A stretch of DNA of 48,298 bases from Methylocystis sp. (GTDB lineage Bacteria; Pseudomonadota; Alphaproteobacteria; Rhizobiales; Beijerinckiaceae), in assembly GCA_022843405.1 (NCBI GenBank), contig JALHNQ010000023.1, positions 1 to 48,298 of the forward strand, read 5' to 3'. Under the pieces are notes generated by a model. It was given only the letters and a program-made list of their open reading frames with translations, did no database searches and had not been told where the DNA came from. Within the stretch, counting starts at the first letter, position 1. Each line of letters begins with the position of its first letter. Shown one piece after another: positions 8,349-15,428 of the stretch. Both the position numbers and the translations under genes were made by a program.

Positions 8349-8389
8349 GACCGGTGCCGTTTGACATTCTAGACGACCGGTCGCATTGT
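8349..8389 (+). promoter_or_regulatory. TetR-gene promoter and operator region
   Basis: TTGACA at 8361-8366 and a weak CATTGT at 8384-8389 are 17 bases apart. GACCGGT occurs twice (8349-8355 and 8375-8381), the second inside the perfect palindrome CGACCGGTCG at 8374-8383, which lies between the -35 and -10 elements. This is the expected place for autorepression by the TetR protein encoded just downstream. Transcription would start at or next to the ATG at 8397, suggesting a leaderless mRNA, in line with the missing ribosome-binding sequence. Confidence 0.45.
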
Positions 8390-8396
8390 GACCGTC

Positions 8397-8993
8397 ATGT
8401 CAGACCGCAATGCGACCGACGCGACGAAGAAACGCCTGCTCGACCATGGCGTCGCGCTGATGCTGCAAAACGGCTATCACGGCACCGGACTCGCCGACGT
8501 CCTCTCCGCGGCGAAAGTGCCGAAGGGCTCGTTCTATTATTATTTCCCCAGCAAGGAGGAGTTCGGCGCGCAGGCGATCGAACATTACATCGCGCCATTC
8601 ATCCAGCGCCTGGGCGAACATCTGGCCGCGCCCGGCCATGGCGGCCTCGAAGCGCTCTCAGATTATTTCCGCGAATCGATCAGCGAGCTGGAGGCGAATG
8701 ATTTCGCCGGCGGGTGCCTGCTCGGTAATCTCATGGGCGAGATCGGCGACAGCAGCGCGCCGGCGCGCGAGGCGCTCAAGAAAGCCGTCGACCGCTATCG
8801 CGACCTCCTCGCCAAGGGTCTCGCCCGCGCGCAAGCCGAAGGCGCCGTGCGCCAGGACCGCGACGCGCGCGCCATCGCGGACTTGCTGGTCAATGGCTGG
8901 CAGGGAGCGATGCTCCGCATGAAGCTCGAGCGCTCCGCCGCGCCGCTTCGCGCCTTCGTCGACGACATGCTGCTCGGCTACTGCCGCGCGTAG
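8397..8993 (+). CDS. TetR family repressor, NemR/AcuR-like
   Basis: A 198-residue one-component repressor. The N-terminal helix-turn-helix domain is visible as ATKKRLLDHGVALMLQNGYHGTGLADVLSAAKVPKGSFYYYFPSKEEFGAQAIEHY, in which VPKGSFYYYF is the recognition-helix region. The C-terminal half (FAGGCLLGNLMGEIGD ... VNGWQGAMLRMKLERS) resembles the NemR/AcuR branch, whose members sense reactive electrophiles or acrylate through a cysteine in the conserved GGCL(L/V)GN motif. Here that cysteine is present in AGGCLLGN. I start at ATG 8397; a GTG at 8388 is possible. Operator-like sites occur before this gene and before the beta-propeller gene, so it probably represses both. The inducing ligand is not known. 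Confidence 0.85.
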   Translation: MSDRNATDATKKRLLDHGVALMLQNGYHGTGLADVLSAAKVPKGSFYYYFPSKEEFGAQAIEHYIAPFIQRLGEHLAAPGHGGLEALSDYFRESISELEANDFAGGCLLGNLMGEIGDSSAPAREALKKAVDRYRDLLAKGLARAQAEGAVRQDRDARAIADLLVNGWQGAMLRMKLERSAAPLRAFVDDMLLGYCRA

Positions 8994-9035
8994 AACAATA
9001 AGGAATTAAGAGCCGCCCTTTACGCGGCCGAGATA

Positions 9036-9050
9036 TAGCCGACTGGTCTA
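9036..9050 (+). promoter_or_regulatory. Possible TetR operator before the beta-propeller gene
   Basis: TAGCCGACTGGTCTA is a dyad matching at five of seven arm positions, and shares the TAG...GGTC core with NemR-type boxes and with the site in front of the TetR gene. It lies 26 bases before the start codon of the secreted protein, overlapping where its promoter should be. This is an inference from similarity of the two sites. Confidence 0.35.
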
Positions 9051-9076
9051 ATATAAAAGCAAGGGAGCATCGCAAA

Positions 9077-10240
9077 ATGAGGAAATGTCTCGCACCGCTC
9101 ATTCTCGCCGGCCTGTGCTGCGCGGCGCCTGCAGGCGCTGAAATTCTCGCGGCGATGAATTACGAGACCAAAGCCGGGATAGCGCCGCGCCGCGAAGGGA
9201 TCGCCATCGTCGACATTGATCCCGCCTCGCCGAGATTCAACACGATTGTGAAGGACGCGCCTCTGCCGCCCGATTTCATCGCGCATCACATCTATTTCAA
9301 CAAAGGCCAGACCAAGGCCTATGTCACTTCGCTCGGCCGCAGCGCCATCGCCGTCTATGATCTTTCGACCTTCCCTGAAAACGTCGCGATCATCCCCGTC
9401 CCCGACTGCAAGGTCGGCGAGGACATGGTCTTCTCGAACGATCGCAAGCGCTGGTTCCTGAGCTGTATGGGGTCGAGCAACGTCATCATGGGCGATGCGC
9501 AAAGCGATGCGACGCTAAAGGTGATCGCCACGCCGCAATCCGGCGCCGCGGAGGCGAAGCCCTTCATCAAACATCCGCACGGTCTGACGCTGAACGAAAA
9601 TCTCGACCTATTGATCGCGACGAGCACCGTCAATCCAAGCGACTTCAAAGAGGCCGGCGACACCATTGCATTTATCGAAGCCTCCACCGGTACGCTGCGC
9701 GCAACGCACAGAGTGTCAAACAAGCCCTCGCCCGCAGCCGAAGCGCCGGTCGAGACCGCCTTCATTCCCAATCGAGAGCCGCAGATCGCCTATATCACCA
9801 ACATGCTCGGCGGGACGCTCTGGTCGGCGGCCTGGCGGCCGGATGGAGGCGTCGAGCTGCAACAAGTCTACGATTTCGCGCCGATTGGACAGGGCGTTCC
9901 GCTGGAAATGGAATTCAGCGAAACGGGCGATCGGCTTTACGTCACGACGGCGAAGCCGGGCGCGCTCAATGTCTTCGACATCGTCGACCCTCGAAAGCCG
10001 AAACTTCTCGCCAGCACGCCGACGGCGGCCGGCGCGCATCATTTCGTTTTCTCGCCGGATCGCCGCTACGCCTTCGTGCAGAATAGTTTGCTGAACCTGC
10101 CCGACATGAGCGACGGCTCGGTGAGCGTCGTCGATCTTGCGAGCGACAAGCTCGTCGCCAAGATCGACGTGCTCCAGAAGGCGGGGCTCAATCCCAATTG
10201 CATCATCTTGATGCCGAAATGGCGCCGCGCGGAGGATTAG
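9077..10240 (+). CDS. Secreted YncE/YVTN-like beta-propeller protein
   Basis: A 387-residue exported protein with a clear signal peptide (MRKCLAPLILAGLCCAAPAGA, cleavage after residue 21) and a run of beta-propeller blades, each containing patterns such as GQTKAYVTSLGRSAIAVYDL, DRLYVTTAKPGALNVFDIVDP and DRRYAFVQNSLLNL...VSVVDLAS. These are typical of YVTN/YncE repeat proteins; some members are lactonases or bind metals, cofactors or cell-wall components, but the activity here is unknown. An AAGGGAG ribosome-binding sequence precedes the ATG. It lies just after the TetR gene and probably under its control through the dyad at 9036-9050. A GC hairpin at 10261-10283 follows it. Confidence 0.8.
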   Translation: MRKCLAPLILAGLCCAAPAGAEILAAMNYETKAGIAPRREGIAIVDIDPASPRFNTIVKDAPLPPDFIAHHIYFNKGQTKAYVTSLGRSAIAVYDLSTFPENVAIIPVPDCKVGEDMVFSNDRKRWFLSCMGSSNVIMGDAQSDATLKVIATPQSGAAEAKPFIKHPHGLTLNENLDLLIATSTVNPSDFKEAGDTIAFIEASTGTLRATHRVSNKPSPAAEAPVETAFIPNREPQIAYITNMLGGTLWSAAWRPDGGVELQQVYDFAPIGQGVPLEMEFSETGDRLYVTTAKPGALNVFDIVDPRKPKLLASTPTAAGAHHFVFSPDRRYAFVQNSLLNLPDMSDGSVSVVDLASDKLVAKIDVLQKAGLNPNCIILMPKWRRAED

Positions 10241-10260
10241 TTTGCTGCGCGCCCCCGCCC

Positions 10261-10283
10261 GGCGGCGCCCATCCGGCGCCGCC
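10261..10283 (+). terminator. Hairpin after the beta-propeller gene
   Basis: A perfect 9-bp GC stem (GGCGGCGCC / GGCGCCGCC) with a 5-base loop, 20 bases after the stop codon. No T-tract follows, so termination would be of the incomplete type common in GC-rich bacteria. Confidence 0.45.
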
Positions 10284-10318
10284 GATCCGGCCCCTGCGCA
10301 CGCCCGCCGCCTCCCCCT

Positions 10319-10538
10319 GATTCTTGTCATTTGCCCACCGGACTCGCGACGGCGTATAGATTGAAAACGACGTGATTCGCGTCGCTGTCCGTGTCCTTCC
10401 AGACGTAGCGTGACGCGTCCGCCTCGCTTGGCTCCCATGATTAAGACTTTGGGCCGCGTTTGAGGCGTAAGTGAAGGTTTATTAACCAATTCCGCTTACC
10501 TTCGTGGAAGGTCGGTCAGGTCGCAGGGGCGAAGACTC
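10319..10538 (+). promoter_or_regulatory. ctrA upstream control region (GANTC sites, CtrA half-site)
   Basis: The 366-base gap before ctrA has no gene. It contains four GANTC sites (10319, 10341, 10374, 10534), the target of the cell-cycle methylase CcrM, and a TTAACC half-site at 10482-10487 inside TTTATTAACCAATTC, like the CtrA box TTAA-N7-TTAA. In Caulobacter ctrA is controlled by GANTC methylation and by CtrA itself, so the same logic is plausible here. I could not place a trustworthy -10/-35 pair. Confidence 0.5.
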
Positions 10539-10606
10539 GCCGGCCCGCCGGCGCGCGTCCTTCGCGCGAGCCGGTCGCGGACGATTGAGCTCGGTGGGGA
10601 ACCAAA

Positions 10607-11308
10607 ATGCGCGTTTTATTGATCGAGGATGACAGCGCGACGGCTCAAAGCATCGAGCTGATGCTCAAATCCGAGAATTTCAACGTCTATACGACCGATC
10701 TCGGCGAAGAGGGCATCGATCTCGGCAAGCTTTACGACTATGACATCATCCTTCTCGACCTCAATCTGCCCGACATGTCCGGCTATGAGGTTTTGCGCAC
10801 GCTGCGCGTCGCCAAGGTGAAGACCCCGATCCTGATTCTCTCCGGACTCGCCGGCATCGAAGACAAGGTGAAGGGCCTGGGATTCGGCGCCGACGACTAT
10901 CTAACGAAGCCCTTCCACAAGGACGAACTCGTTGCGCGCATCCACGCGATCGTGCGCCGCTCCAAGGGCCACGCCCAATCGGTCATCATCACCGGCGAGC
11001 TCGTCGTCAATCTCGATCAGAAGACGGTAGAGGTCAGCGGCGCCCGCGTGCATCTCACCGGCAAAGAATATCAGATGCTCGAGCTGCTCTCGCTGCGCAA
11101 GGGCACGACGCTGACCAAGGAAATGTTCCTCAATCATCTCTATGGCGGGATGGACGAGCCGGAACTGAAGATCATCGACGTCTTCATCTGCAAATTGCGC
11201 AAGAAGCTCGCCAACGCCAGCGAAGGCCGCAATTATATCGAAACCGTCTGGGGCCGCGGCTATGTGCTGCGCGAGCCGAGCGAAGCCGCCGAGCGGATCA
11301 CGGCTTGA
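10607..11308 (+). CDS. ctrA: Cell-cycle response regulator CtrA
   Basis: CtrA is the OmpR-family master regulator of the alphaproteobacterial cell cycle, activated by phosphate from CckA through ChpT. The 233-residue protein has a receiver domain with acidic pair D8/D9, phosphoacceptor D51 in [16 protein letters not shown], and K in [14 protein letters not shown], then a winged-helix DNA-binding domain ([54 protein letters not shown] cut here as several blocks) nearly identical to known CtrA proteins. A GGGGA ribosome-binding sequence precedes the ATG. chpT lies 2.3 kb downstream on the other strand, beyond an accessory island. The intrinsic terminator appears to be the palindrome at 11341-11358. 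Confidence 0.97.
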   Translation: MRVLLIEDDSATAQSIELMLKSENFNVYTTDLGEEGIDLGKLYDYDIILLDLNLPDMSGYEVLRTLRVAKVKTPILILSGLAGIEDKVKGLGFGADDYLTKPFHKDELVARIHAIVRRSKGHAQSVIITGELVVNLDQKTVEVSGARVHLTGKEYQMLELLSLRKGTTLTKEMFLNHLYGGMDEPELKIIDVFICKLRKKLANASEGRNYIETVWGRGYVLREPSEAAERITA

Positions 11309-11332
11309 GTCGCGCCGTGCGACATGACGCCA

Positions 11333-11641
11333 TCACGTTTCCCGCAAAAATTTGCGGGTGATTTTGCGCCGACCGTGAGCAATCCGCATAATCATCACAG
11401 TGTGGTCGGCGGCTATATGCTCGTAGATCACAACGTAAGGGGAGATCACGCCAATTCGGACATGCTTCCCGATGGCGCGGCGGGGCGCCCCACTGTCGGG
11501 ATGCTGCATCAGGCGTTCATAGAGTTTTTCAAAAGCGGCGGCGTATGCGCGAGAGACGGAGCGCCCCGCCTTGTCTCGAAGATCGGTGAGAATGTCGGCC
11601 GTGTCGGCTTGCGCCAGTAAGGAAACGATGAGCCGCGCCAT
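11333..11641 (-). CDS. ParE/RelE superfamily toxin
   Basis: A 102-residue protein of the ParE/RelE fold: YAAAFEKLYERLMQHPDSGAPRRAIGKHVRIGVISPYVVIYEH and the terminal basic stretch IMRIAHGRRKI match ParE-type toxins, which poison gyrase or, in RelE relatives, cleave mRNA on the ribosome. The ending IAHGRR is the signature that most favours this family. Its ATG overlaps the antitoxin stop (TAATG), the classic antitoxin-first operon. The last codons contain a palindrome that would serve as the ctrA terminator on the other strand. The target is not predictable from sequence alone. Confidence 0.87.
   Translation of the reverse strand: MARLIVSLLAQADTADILTDLRDKAGRSVSRAYAAAFEKLYERLMQHPDSGAPRRAIGKHVRIGVISPYVVIYEHIAADHTVMIMRIAHGRRKITRKFLRET
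11341..11358 (+). terminator. ctrA terminator inside the toxin gene 3' end
   Basis: CCCGCAAA and TTTGCGGG form a perfect 8-bp inverted repeat around AA, followed on the plus strand by TGATTTTGC. It lies 32 bases after the ctrA stop and within the last coding codons of the convergent toxin gene. It is the only hairpin near the ctrA end. Confidence 0.5.
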
Positions 11642-11904
11642 TAATCCTTGAGAGACGCAAGGAGCGCCGCGTTATGCGCTTTGTGTTCCTCAAGGGAAAC
11701 AAATTCGCCCCGCGCTATCGCGGTACGCGCTTCATCGACCAAAGGCTTCGCCCATGCCATATCATCGTCGTCGTCTTCGGCGGCGAGTTCGGCAATGCGG
11801 TCGTCGATTAACCGGCGGGCCGCCTCTTCAATCGAAGCGAAATCGCCAGTCGCAATGTGGGCTTTAATCCAAGCCTCTTGTTCGGGGGTGAGCGTGATTG
11901 ACAT
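11641..11904 (-). CDS. ParD-like antitoxin
   Basis: An 87-residue antitoxin-type protein. The N-terminal part MSITLTPEQEAWIKAHIATGDFASIEEAARRLIDDRIAEL, shown here in pieces, has the ribbon-helix-helix pattern of ParD/CopG antitoxins: a short strand, then helices with (S/T)xxExxRxxID. An acidic stretch (AAEDDDDD) and a C-terminal arm (FVSLEEHKAHNAALLASLKD) would wrap the toxin. The start at 11904 is chosen; the frame continues to 12027 through sequence unlike the family and through the predicted promoter. Such antitoxins repress their own operon. The toxin follows with a TAATG overlap. Confidence 0.85.
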   Translation of the reverse strand: MSITLTPEQEAWIKAHIATGDFASIEEAARRLIDDRIAELAAEDDDDDMAWAKPLVDEARTAIARGEFVSLEEHKAHNAALLASLKD

Positions 11905-11911
11905 AGCTTTT

Positions 11912-11942
11912 TTATACCACAGAACGTCCCTGTTTTGACAGG
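11912..11942 (-). promoter_or_regulatory. Toxin-antitoxin promoter and operator
   Basis: On the minus strand GGTATAAAAAAGCTATG places a TATAAA-like -10 element close to the antitoxin start. Upstream, CCTGT and ACAGG (11929-11933 and 11938-11942) form an inverted repeat over four bases, at the position expected for the -35 region and thus for autorepression by a ribbon-helix-helix antitoxin. Confidence 0.4.
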
Positions 11943-12122
11943 AAAAAGCCGGACCGCTTTCGCACGTCATTTTCGCACAAAGAAGCCCTTGAAAATCAAG
12001 GGCGTGGTTTTGTGCATAATTTTGCATGCCTTATAGGTCGCCGGTCTTACTCGAGATACGACAAGGAGGGGCCATTGACCGTTTTCAGAAGGCGGCCAGT
12101 CTTGCAGCCCATACGTTGTGCA

Positions 12123-13226
12123 TCATCGCCCCGACCGCCAGTTCAACCCGAGTTTGTCAGCCATATCCGGGTCAAATTTTACGCGACCATTCGGTGGCAC
12201 ATAGAGGATCGAACTAAAAACTAGCTTGGCCTTTGCTAAATCCGACAGCGGTATTCTCTCAATTTCTGGCTGAGACGTCGGATAGGGAGATGCGTGGTAC
12301 AAAACCACTTCGTGGTCGGCCCCATAGTACTCAGTCAAGTAACTTGACAACAGTGGGAGGCGCTCACGCACGGCAAGATGCGGAGGATTCCACAAAACCT
12401 CGCCCAGGACTCCGACTTGCCAAAGGATTAAACCCGCTGAGGGATCAAAATTGATTTTGTTGACTAAGAACGATGTCGCTTCATAGCTTTGCAGACCAGA
12501 TTGGCCAGGATCGATACCAAGGTCAGCAATCAGATTATCTTCTGCAGAAATGCCGGGCAGCATTCTAGCCTCGAATCCGTTTACGCGAGCGCGTTTGATA
12601 GATTCCCGCGCTGGATTGGAAAAAACGCCCGGGTGTCCGTAAAAAACTACGCAGACATCTCCACTCTCCTGAAGGCAGGACAAGATTCTGTCGACCATTG
12701 CTTCATACGCAACGAGCCGATGCTTTCCTTTTAGGTAGAGAGGAGCCATTGACTCCGCTGTCGGATTAAGTTCTTGAACCCATGTCTCTGAAATTGGGTC
12801 CGCCAAAAGGTACAGCACTTTCGTGGCCTGTACGATGCACACACGAGCCTCAGCTGTCGTCTGAAGACCTCCGCGAATTCCTGTTCCCACAATTGTGAGA
12901 CCGCTTCGTTTCCAGAGCGAGTCGGGTTCTCCCCAGGCTGTTGCAGGTGGGCTAACTGATTTGGCGATCGGACCTGAAACGACCACGTCATACTGGGGGG
13001 GCGGAGGCGGCAGGGTAATGGTCAGGTCCAAATCTTTAGATGCTAAGTGATCAGGTAATTCATGAAAAAGAAGTTGTGACAGATTTTCCTCCCTACCCGC
13101 TAAAATGGCTTCGCACTGGTCTGAGGAAAGCCCGGCGTCCTTCATCGCGGCTTCTGGCTCACGCCGAAAACGTGCGTAGACCTCCGTTGAAGTAGCGAGC
13201 GCATAAAAAAAATCACGCAATTTCAT
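12123..13226 (-). CDS. Borosin-type peptide N-methyltransferase with fused N-terminal precursor-like domain
   Basis: A 367-residue protein. Residues 109-367 are a tetrapyrrole-methylase-fold SAM methyltransferase closely resembling borosin alpha-N-methyltransferases such as Shewanella SonM: LTIVGTGIRGG (110-120), YGHPGVF (196-202), LPGISAEDNLIADLGIDPG (223-241), and the pattern Y164-x5-R170-x3-Y174 in LYLKGKHRLVAYEAM, where borosin enzymes have catalytic Tyr/Arg residues. Residues 1-58 (KLRDFFYALATSTEVYARF, then EPEAAMKDAGLS, then QCEAILAGREENL) resemble the LigA-like helical domain of split-borosin precursors such as SonA. A linker, 59-108, contains PPPPP and QYDVVVSGP. These enzymes methylate backbone amides of a core peptide. 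ATG 13226 follows GGAGAG; a longer frame to 13286 lacks such a signal. GC content is clearly below that of its neighbours, suggesting transfer. No separate precursor gene is seen. Confidence 0.85.
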   Translation of the reverse strand: MKLRDFFYALATSTEVYARFRREPEAAMKDAGLSSDQCEAILAGREENLSQLLFHELPDHLASKDLDLTITLPPPPPQYDVVVSGPIAKSVSPPATAWGEPDSLWKRSGLTIVGTGIRGGLQTTAEARVCIVQATKVLYLLADPISETWVQELNPTAESMAPLYLKGKHRLVAYEAMVDRILSCLQESGDVCVVFYGHPGVFSNPARESIKRARVNGFEARMLPGISAEDNLIADLGIDPGQSGLQSYEATSFLVNKINFDPSAGLILWQVGVLGEVLWNPPHLAVRERLPLLSSYLTEYYGADHEVVLYHASPYPTSQPEIERIPLSDLAKAKLVFSSILYVPPNGRVKFDPDMADKLGLNWRSGR

Positions 13227-13330
13227 ATTTCGCTCTCCGGTAGGTCGAGTACGGAGCATAAGCCTTGAATGCCCTGTCATACCCAATTGGTCAAATTAGC
13301 ATCACGCTCCATTGCCCATTATGGAAACAC

Positions 13331-13356
13331 AAAAGCCCGCCCTTCGGCGGGCTTTT
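13331..13356. terminator. Strong bidirectional terminator
   Basis: AAAAGCCCGCC and GGCGGGCTTTT form a perfect 11-bp stem with a 4-base loop, with A-tract on one side and T-tract on the other, so it can stop transcription in both directions. It lies 105 bp upstream of the borosin-like start and 214 bp past the chpT stop. On the minus strand it would end chpT transcription and insulate the borosin gene. The stretch from 13357 to 13569 holds no gene I can support. Confidence 0.85.
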
Positions 13357-13569
13357 GCATATTCCGACATCTCTCAAAAGGGTGCGATTTTTTCGGGCTA
13401 AATCCGCGCTGCGAAATTGTTGATTTTTGCACGCAAGACCGTCGCGATGATCCCATACGGCCTTGGCCTCGCCGAGACCGGGGTCGCTAGCTGCCAAGGG
13501 GGAATCCGCGCGACGCCCGTCTACTCCGGCGCGGAGCCGCGAAAAGCCGCTTCCCCGCCGGGCGCCTTC

Positions 13570-14259
13570 TCAGGCGGCGGCGCTTTCCGCCGAGCCGTCC
13601 GACTCCGCCGTCTGCGCTTGCATCGGGACCGCCTCGATCGTCACGAGTTCGGGCTCGCCCGACACGACGACCCGCATTCCGCACGCCTTTGAAACAAGCC
13701 CAGCGTAATAGGCCTGGACCGCGCGCGCGTCGATCGCGCCCTCTTCCGATTCGCCTTCGAGCAGACGGGGCACGTTCGACGCGACGCGGGCATTGACGCC
13801 CTTCGCCTCGATCTTGAACGCCAGCCCCTCGTCTTCGCCCGAGCAGCTCACGGAAATGACGCCGCCGCGCGGAATCGCCGCGTCGGCGAGAACGCAGAGG
13901 TTCAGCAGCAGTTTAACCTTGTTCTTCGACATCAACACGCGCGGAATGCTCCACGCGAGCTGCGTGCGTTCGTCGGCGATCAGTTGACGCGTCACCAGTT
14001 CCGCGTCGCCCGTGTCGATCGACGCGCCCTTGGAGCCCGCCGCGCCGAAGGCGAGCCGGCAGAATTGCAGCCGCGCCGAGGCCTCATTGGCGCTCGACTT
14101 GATCAGCGCCAGCGCATGGCCGCGCATTTCGGCGTCCTTTTCCTCTTCAAGGACTTCAAGGCCGTTGACGATCGCGCCGACAGGCGAGATGACGTCGTGG
14201 CAAACCCTCGACGACAGGAGCGCGGCGAGATCGAGTGGGTCGAGCGAGAATTTGGTCAT
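13570..14259 (-). CDS. chpT: Histidine phosphotransferase ChpT
   Basis: ChpT carries phosphate from the hybrid kinase CckA to CtrA and CpdR. The 229-residue protein begins with the dimerising DHp-like domain containing the phospho-histidine H21 in LSSRVCHDVISPVGAIVNGLEVL, then a degenerate ATPase-like domain (VLMSKNKVKLLLNLCVLADAAIPRGG). The motif CHDxISPVGAI is diagnostic. I start at ATG 14259, 4 codons inside a frame opening with TTG at 14271, since GGATGGGG precedes it. It is convergently placed relative to ctrA with an accessory island between. The C-terminus ends in an alanine/serine-rich tail. Confidence 0.93.
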   Translation of the reverse strand: MTKFSLDPLDLAALLSSRVCHDVISPVGAIVNGLEVLEEEKDAEMRGHALALIKSSANEASARLQFCRLAFGAAGSKGASIDTGDAELVTRQLIADERTQLAWSIPRVLMSKNKVKLLLNLCVLADAAIPRGGVISVSCSGEDEGLAFKIEAKGVNARVASNVPRLLEGESEEGAIDARAVQAYYAGLVSKACGMRVVVSGEPELVTIEAVPMQAQTAESDGSAESAAA

Positions 14260-14446
14260 GGCCCCATCCAAAACGGGCGAAGGCGGCGATGTCTTAGGGA
14301 GGTTCGGTCGAACTTCCTTTAAGAATGCGCGACGGATGGCGCGTCGCGCGAATCACCGCATTCAGGCTCATCGAAACTAGCGGGCGCGGCGCGGATTGCA
14401 AATGACGCGCGGCTCAATTGTAAAACGAGCGCGGAGAAATCGAGCA

Positions 14447-15304
14447 ATGATGGAAGATAGGTCTTCGCGTTCAGCGGCCGACTCCGACGAGATCGACAAT
14501 CTCGCCCGCCTGTTCGCGAATCTCGCGATCGCCGCCGGCGCGCTGGCGATGGAGGTTCTGGACAATTTAAGCATCGAGTCGCGCCTCAAGAGCGATGCGT
14601 CGCCGGTGACGGAGGCTGACGAGCGCATCGAGGCTTATTTGCTCCGCGAACTCGAACGATCGCTGCCCGGCGTGCCCTTTTTGGCCGAGGAGAGCGCGGC
14701 GCGCGGCATGACGCTCGGCGCCGAGCAGTCGTTCCTATTGATCGATCCGATTGACGGCACGCGCGAGTTTCTCGCCCGCAGCCCTGATTTCACTGTCAAT
14801 GTGGCGCTGGCGGAACAGAGCGCGCCACGGGTAGGCGCCGTCTACGCCCCGGCGCAAGGGCGCATCTGGTTCGCCGGCGCGCGCGGTTATGAGGCGGACG
14901 CGGCCCCGGGCCAATCCTTGCCGCCTGCGCAGGACTGGCGTTTGCTGCGGTCGCGGTCGCGGCCCCAAGACGGGCTGGTCGCGCTGATTTCAAAATCTCA
15001 CCTCGACGAGGAGACGAAGGCGTTTCTGTCTACTCAGCGAATTGCGCGCAGCGTGCCCGCCGGCTCCTCGCTCAAATTCTGCCTGCTGGCCAGGGGCGAA
15101 GCGGACGTCTATCCACGCTTCGGCCCGACGATGGAATGGGACACCGCTGCGGGCGACGCGGTGCTGCGCGCGGCCGGCGGGGCGACGCTCGATCCGCAGG
15201 GCGCGACGCTGCGCTACGGCAAGGCGGACGCCGGCTATCGCAACGGCCCGTTCATCGCCTGGGCGGACGCAGCCGCGCGCGACGCCGCCGCAACGCTTCC
15301 TTAA
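14447..15304 (+). CDS. cysQ: 3'(2'),5'-bisphosphate nucleotidase CysQ
   Basis: CysQ removes the 3'-phosphate from PAP and PAPS, byproducts and intermediates of sulfate assimilation. The 285-residue inositol-monophosphatase-family protein has the metal-binding elements in order: KSDASPVTEADERIE, PFLAEES, LIDPIDGTREF (motif A) and the second motif WDTAAGDAVLRAAGG near the C-terminus. I chose ATG 14447 (first of two adjacent ATGs), preceded by GGAGAA; a TTG and an ATG farther upstream give N-terminal residues foreign to the family. It is divergent from chpT. Its stop codon overlaps a TTAACC sequence discussed separately. Confidence 0.92.
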   Translation: MMEDRSSRSAADSDEIDNLARLFANLAIAAGALAMEVLDNLSIESRLKSDASPVTEADERIEAYLLRELERSLPGVPFLAEESAARGMTLGAEQSFLLIDPIDGTREFLARSPDFTVNVALAEQSAPRVGAVYAPAQGRIWFAGARGYEADAAPGQSLPPAQDWRLLRSRSRPQDGLVALISKSHLDEETKAFLSTQRIARSVPAGSSLKFCLLARGEADVYPRFGPTMEWDTAAGDAVLRAAGGATLDPQGATLRYGKADAGYRNGPFIAWADAAARDAAATLP

Positions 15305-15306
15305 CC
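15301..15306 (+). promoter_or_regulatory. Possible CtrA half-site before eipA
   Basis: TTAACC overlaps the cysQ stop codon, 123 bases before the eipA start. Brucella eipA is activated by CtrA, which binds TTAA-N7-TTAA or TTAACCAT half-sites. A single 6-base match is weak evidence. Confidence 0.25.
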
Positions 15307-15428
15307 GCGATGCGCGAATTTGAGGGGAGCAACGCCGGGCGTCGCCTTTACGACGCGGCTGCGCCGCGCGTCGGCCATGGTTCGCGCCGACGCTTGCCCT
15401 GACATTCGGGTTCCGGAGTTTCGTCGCC

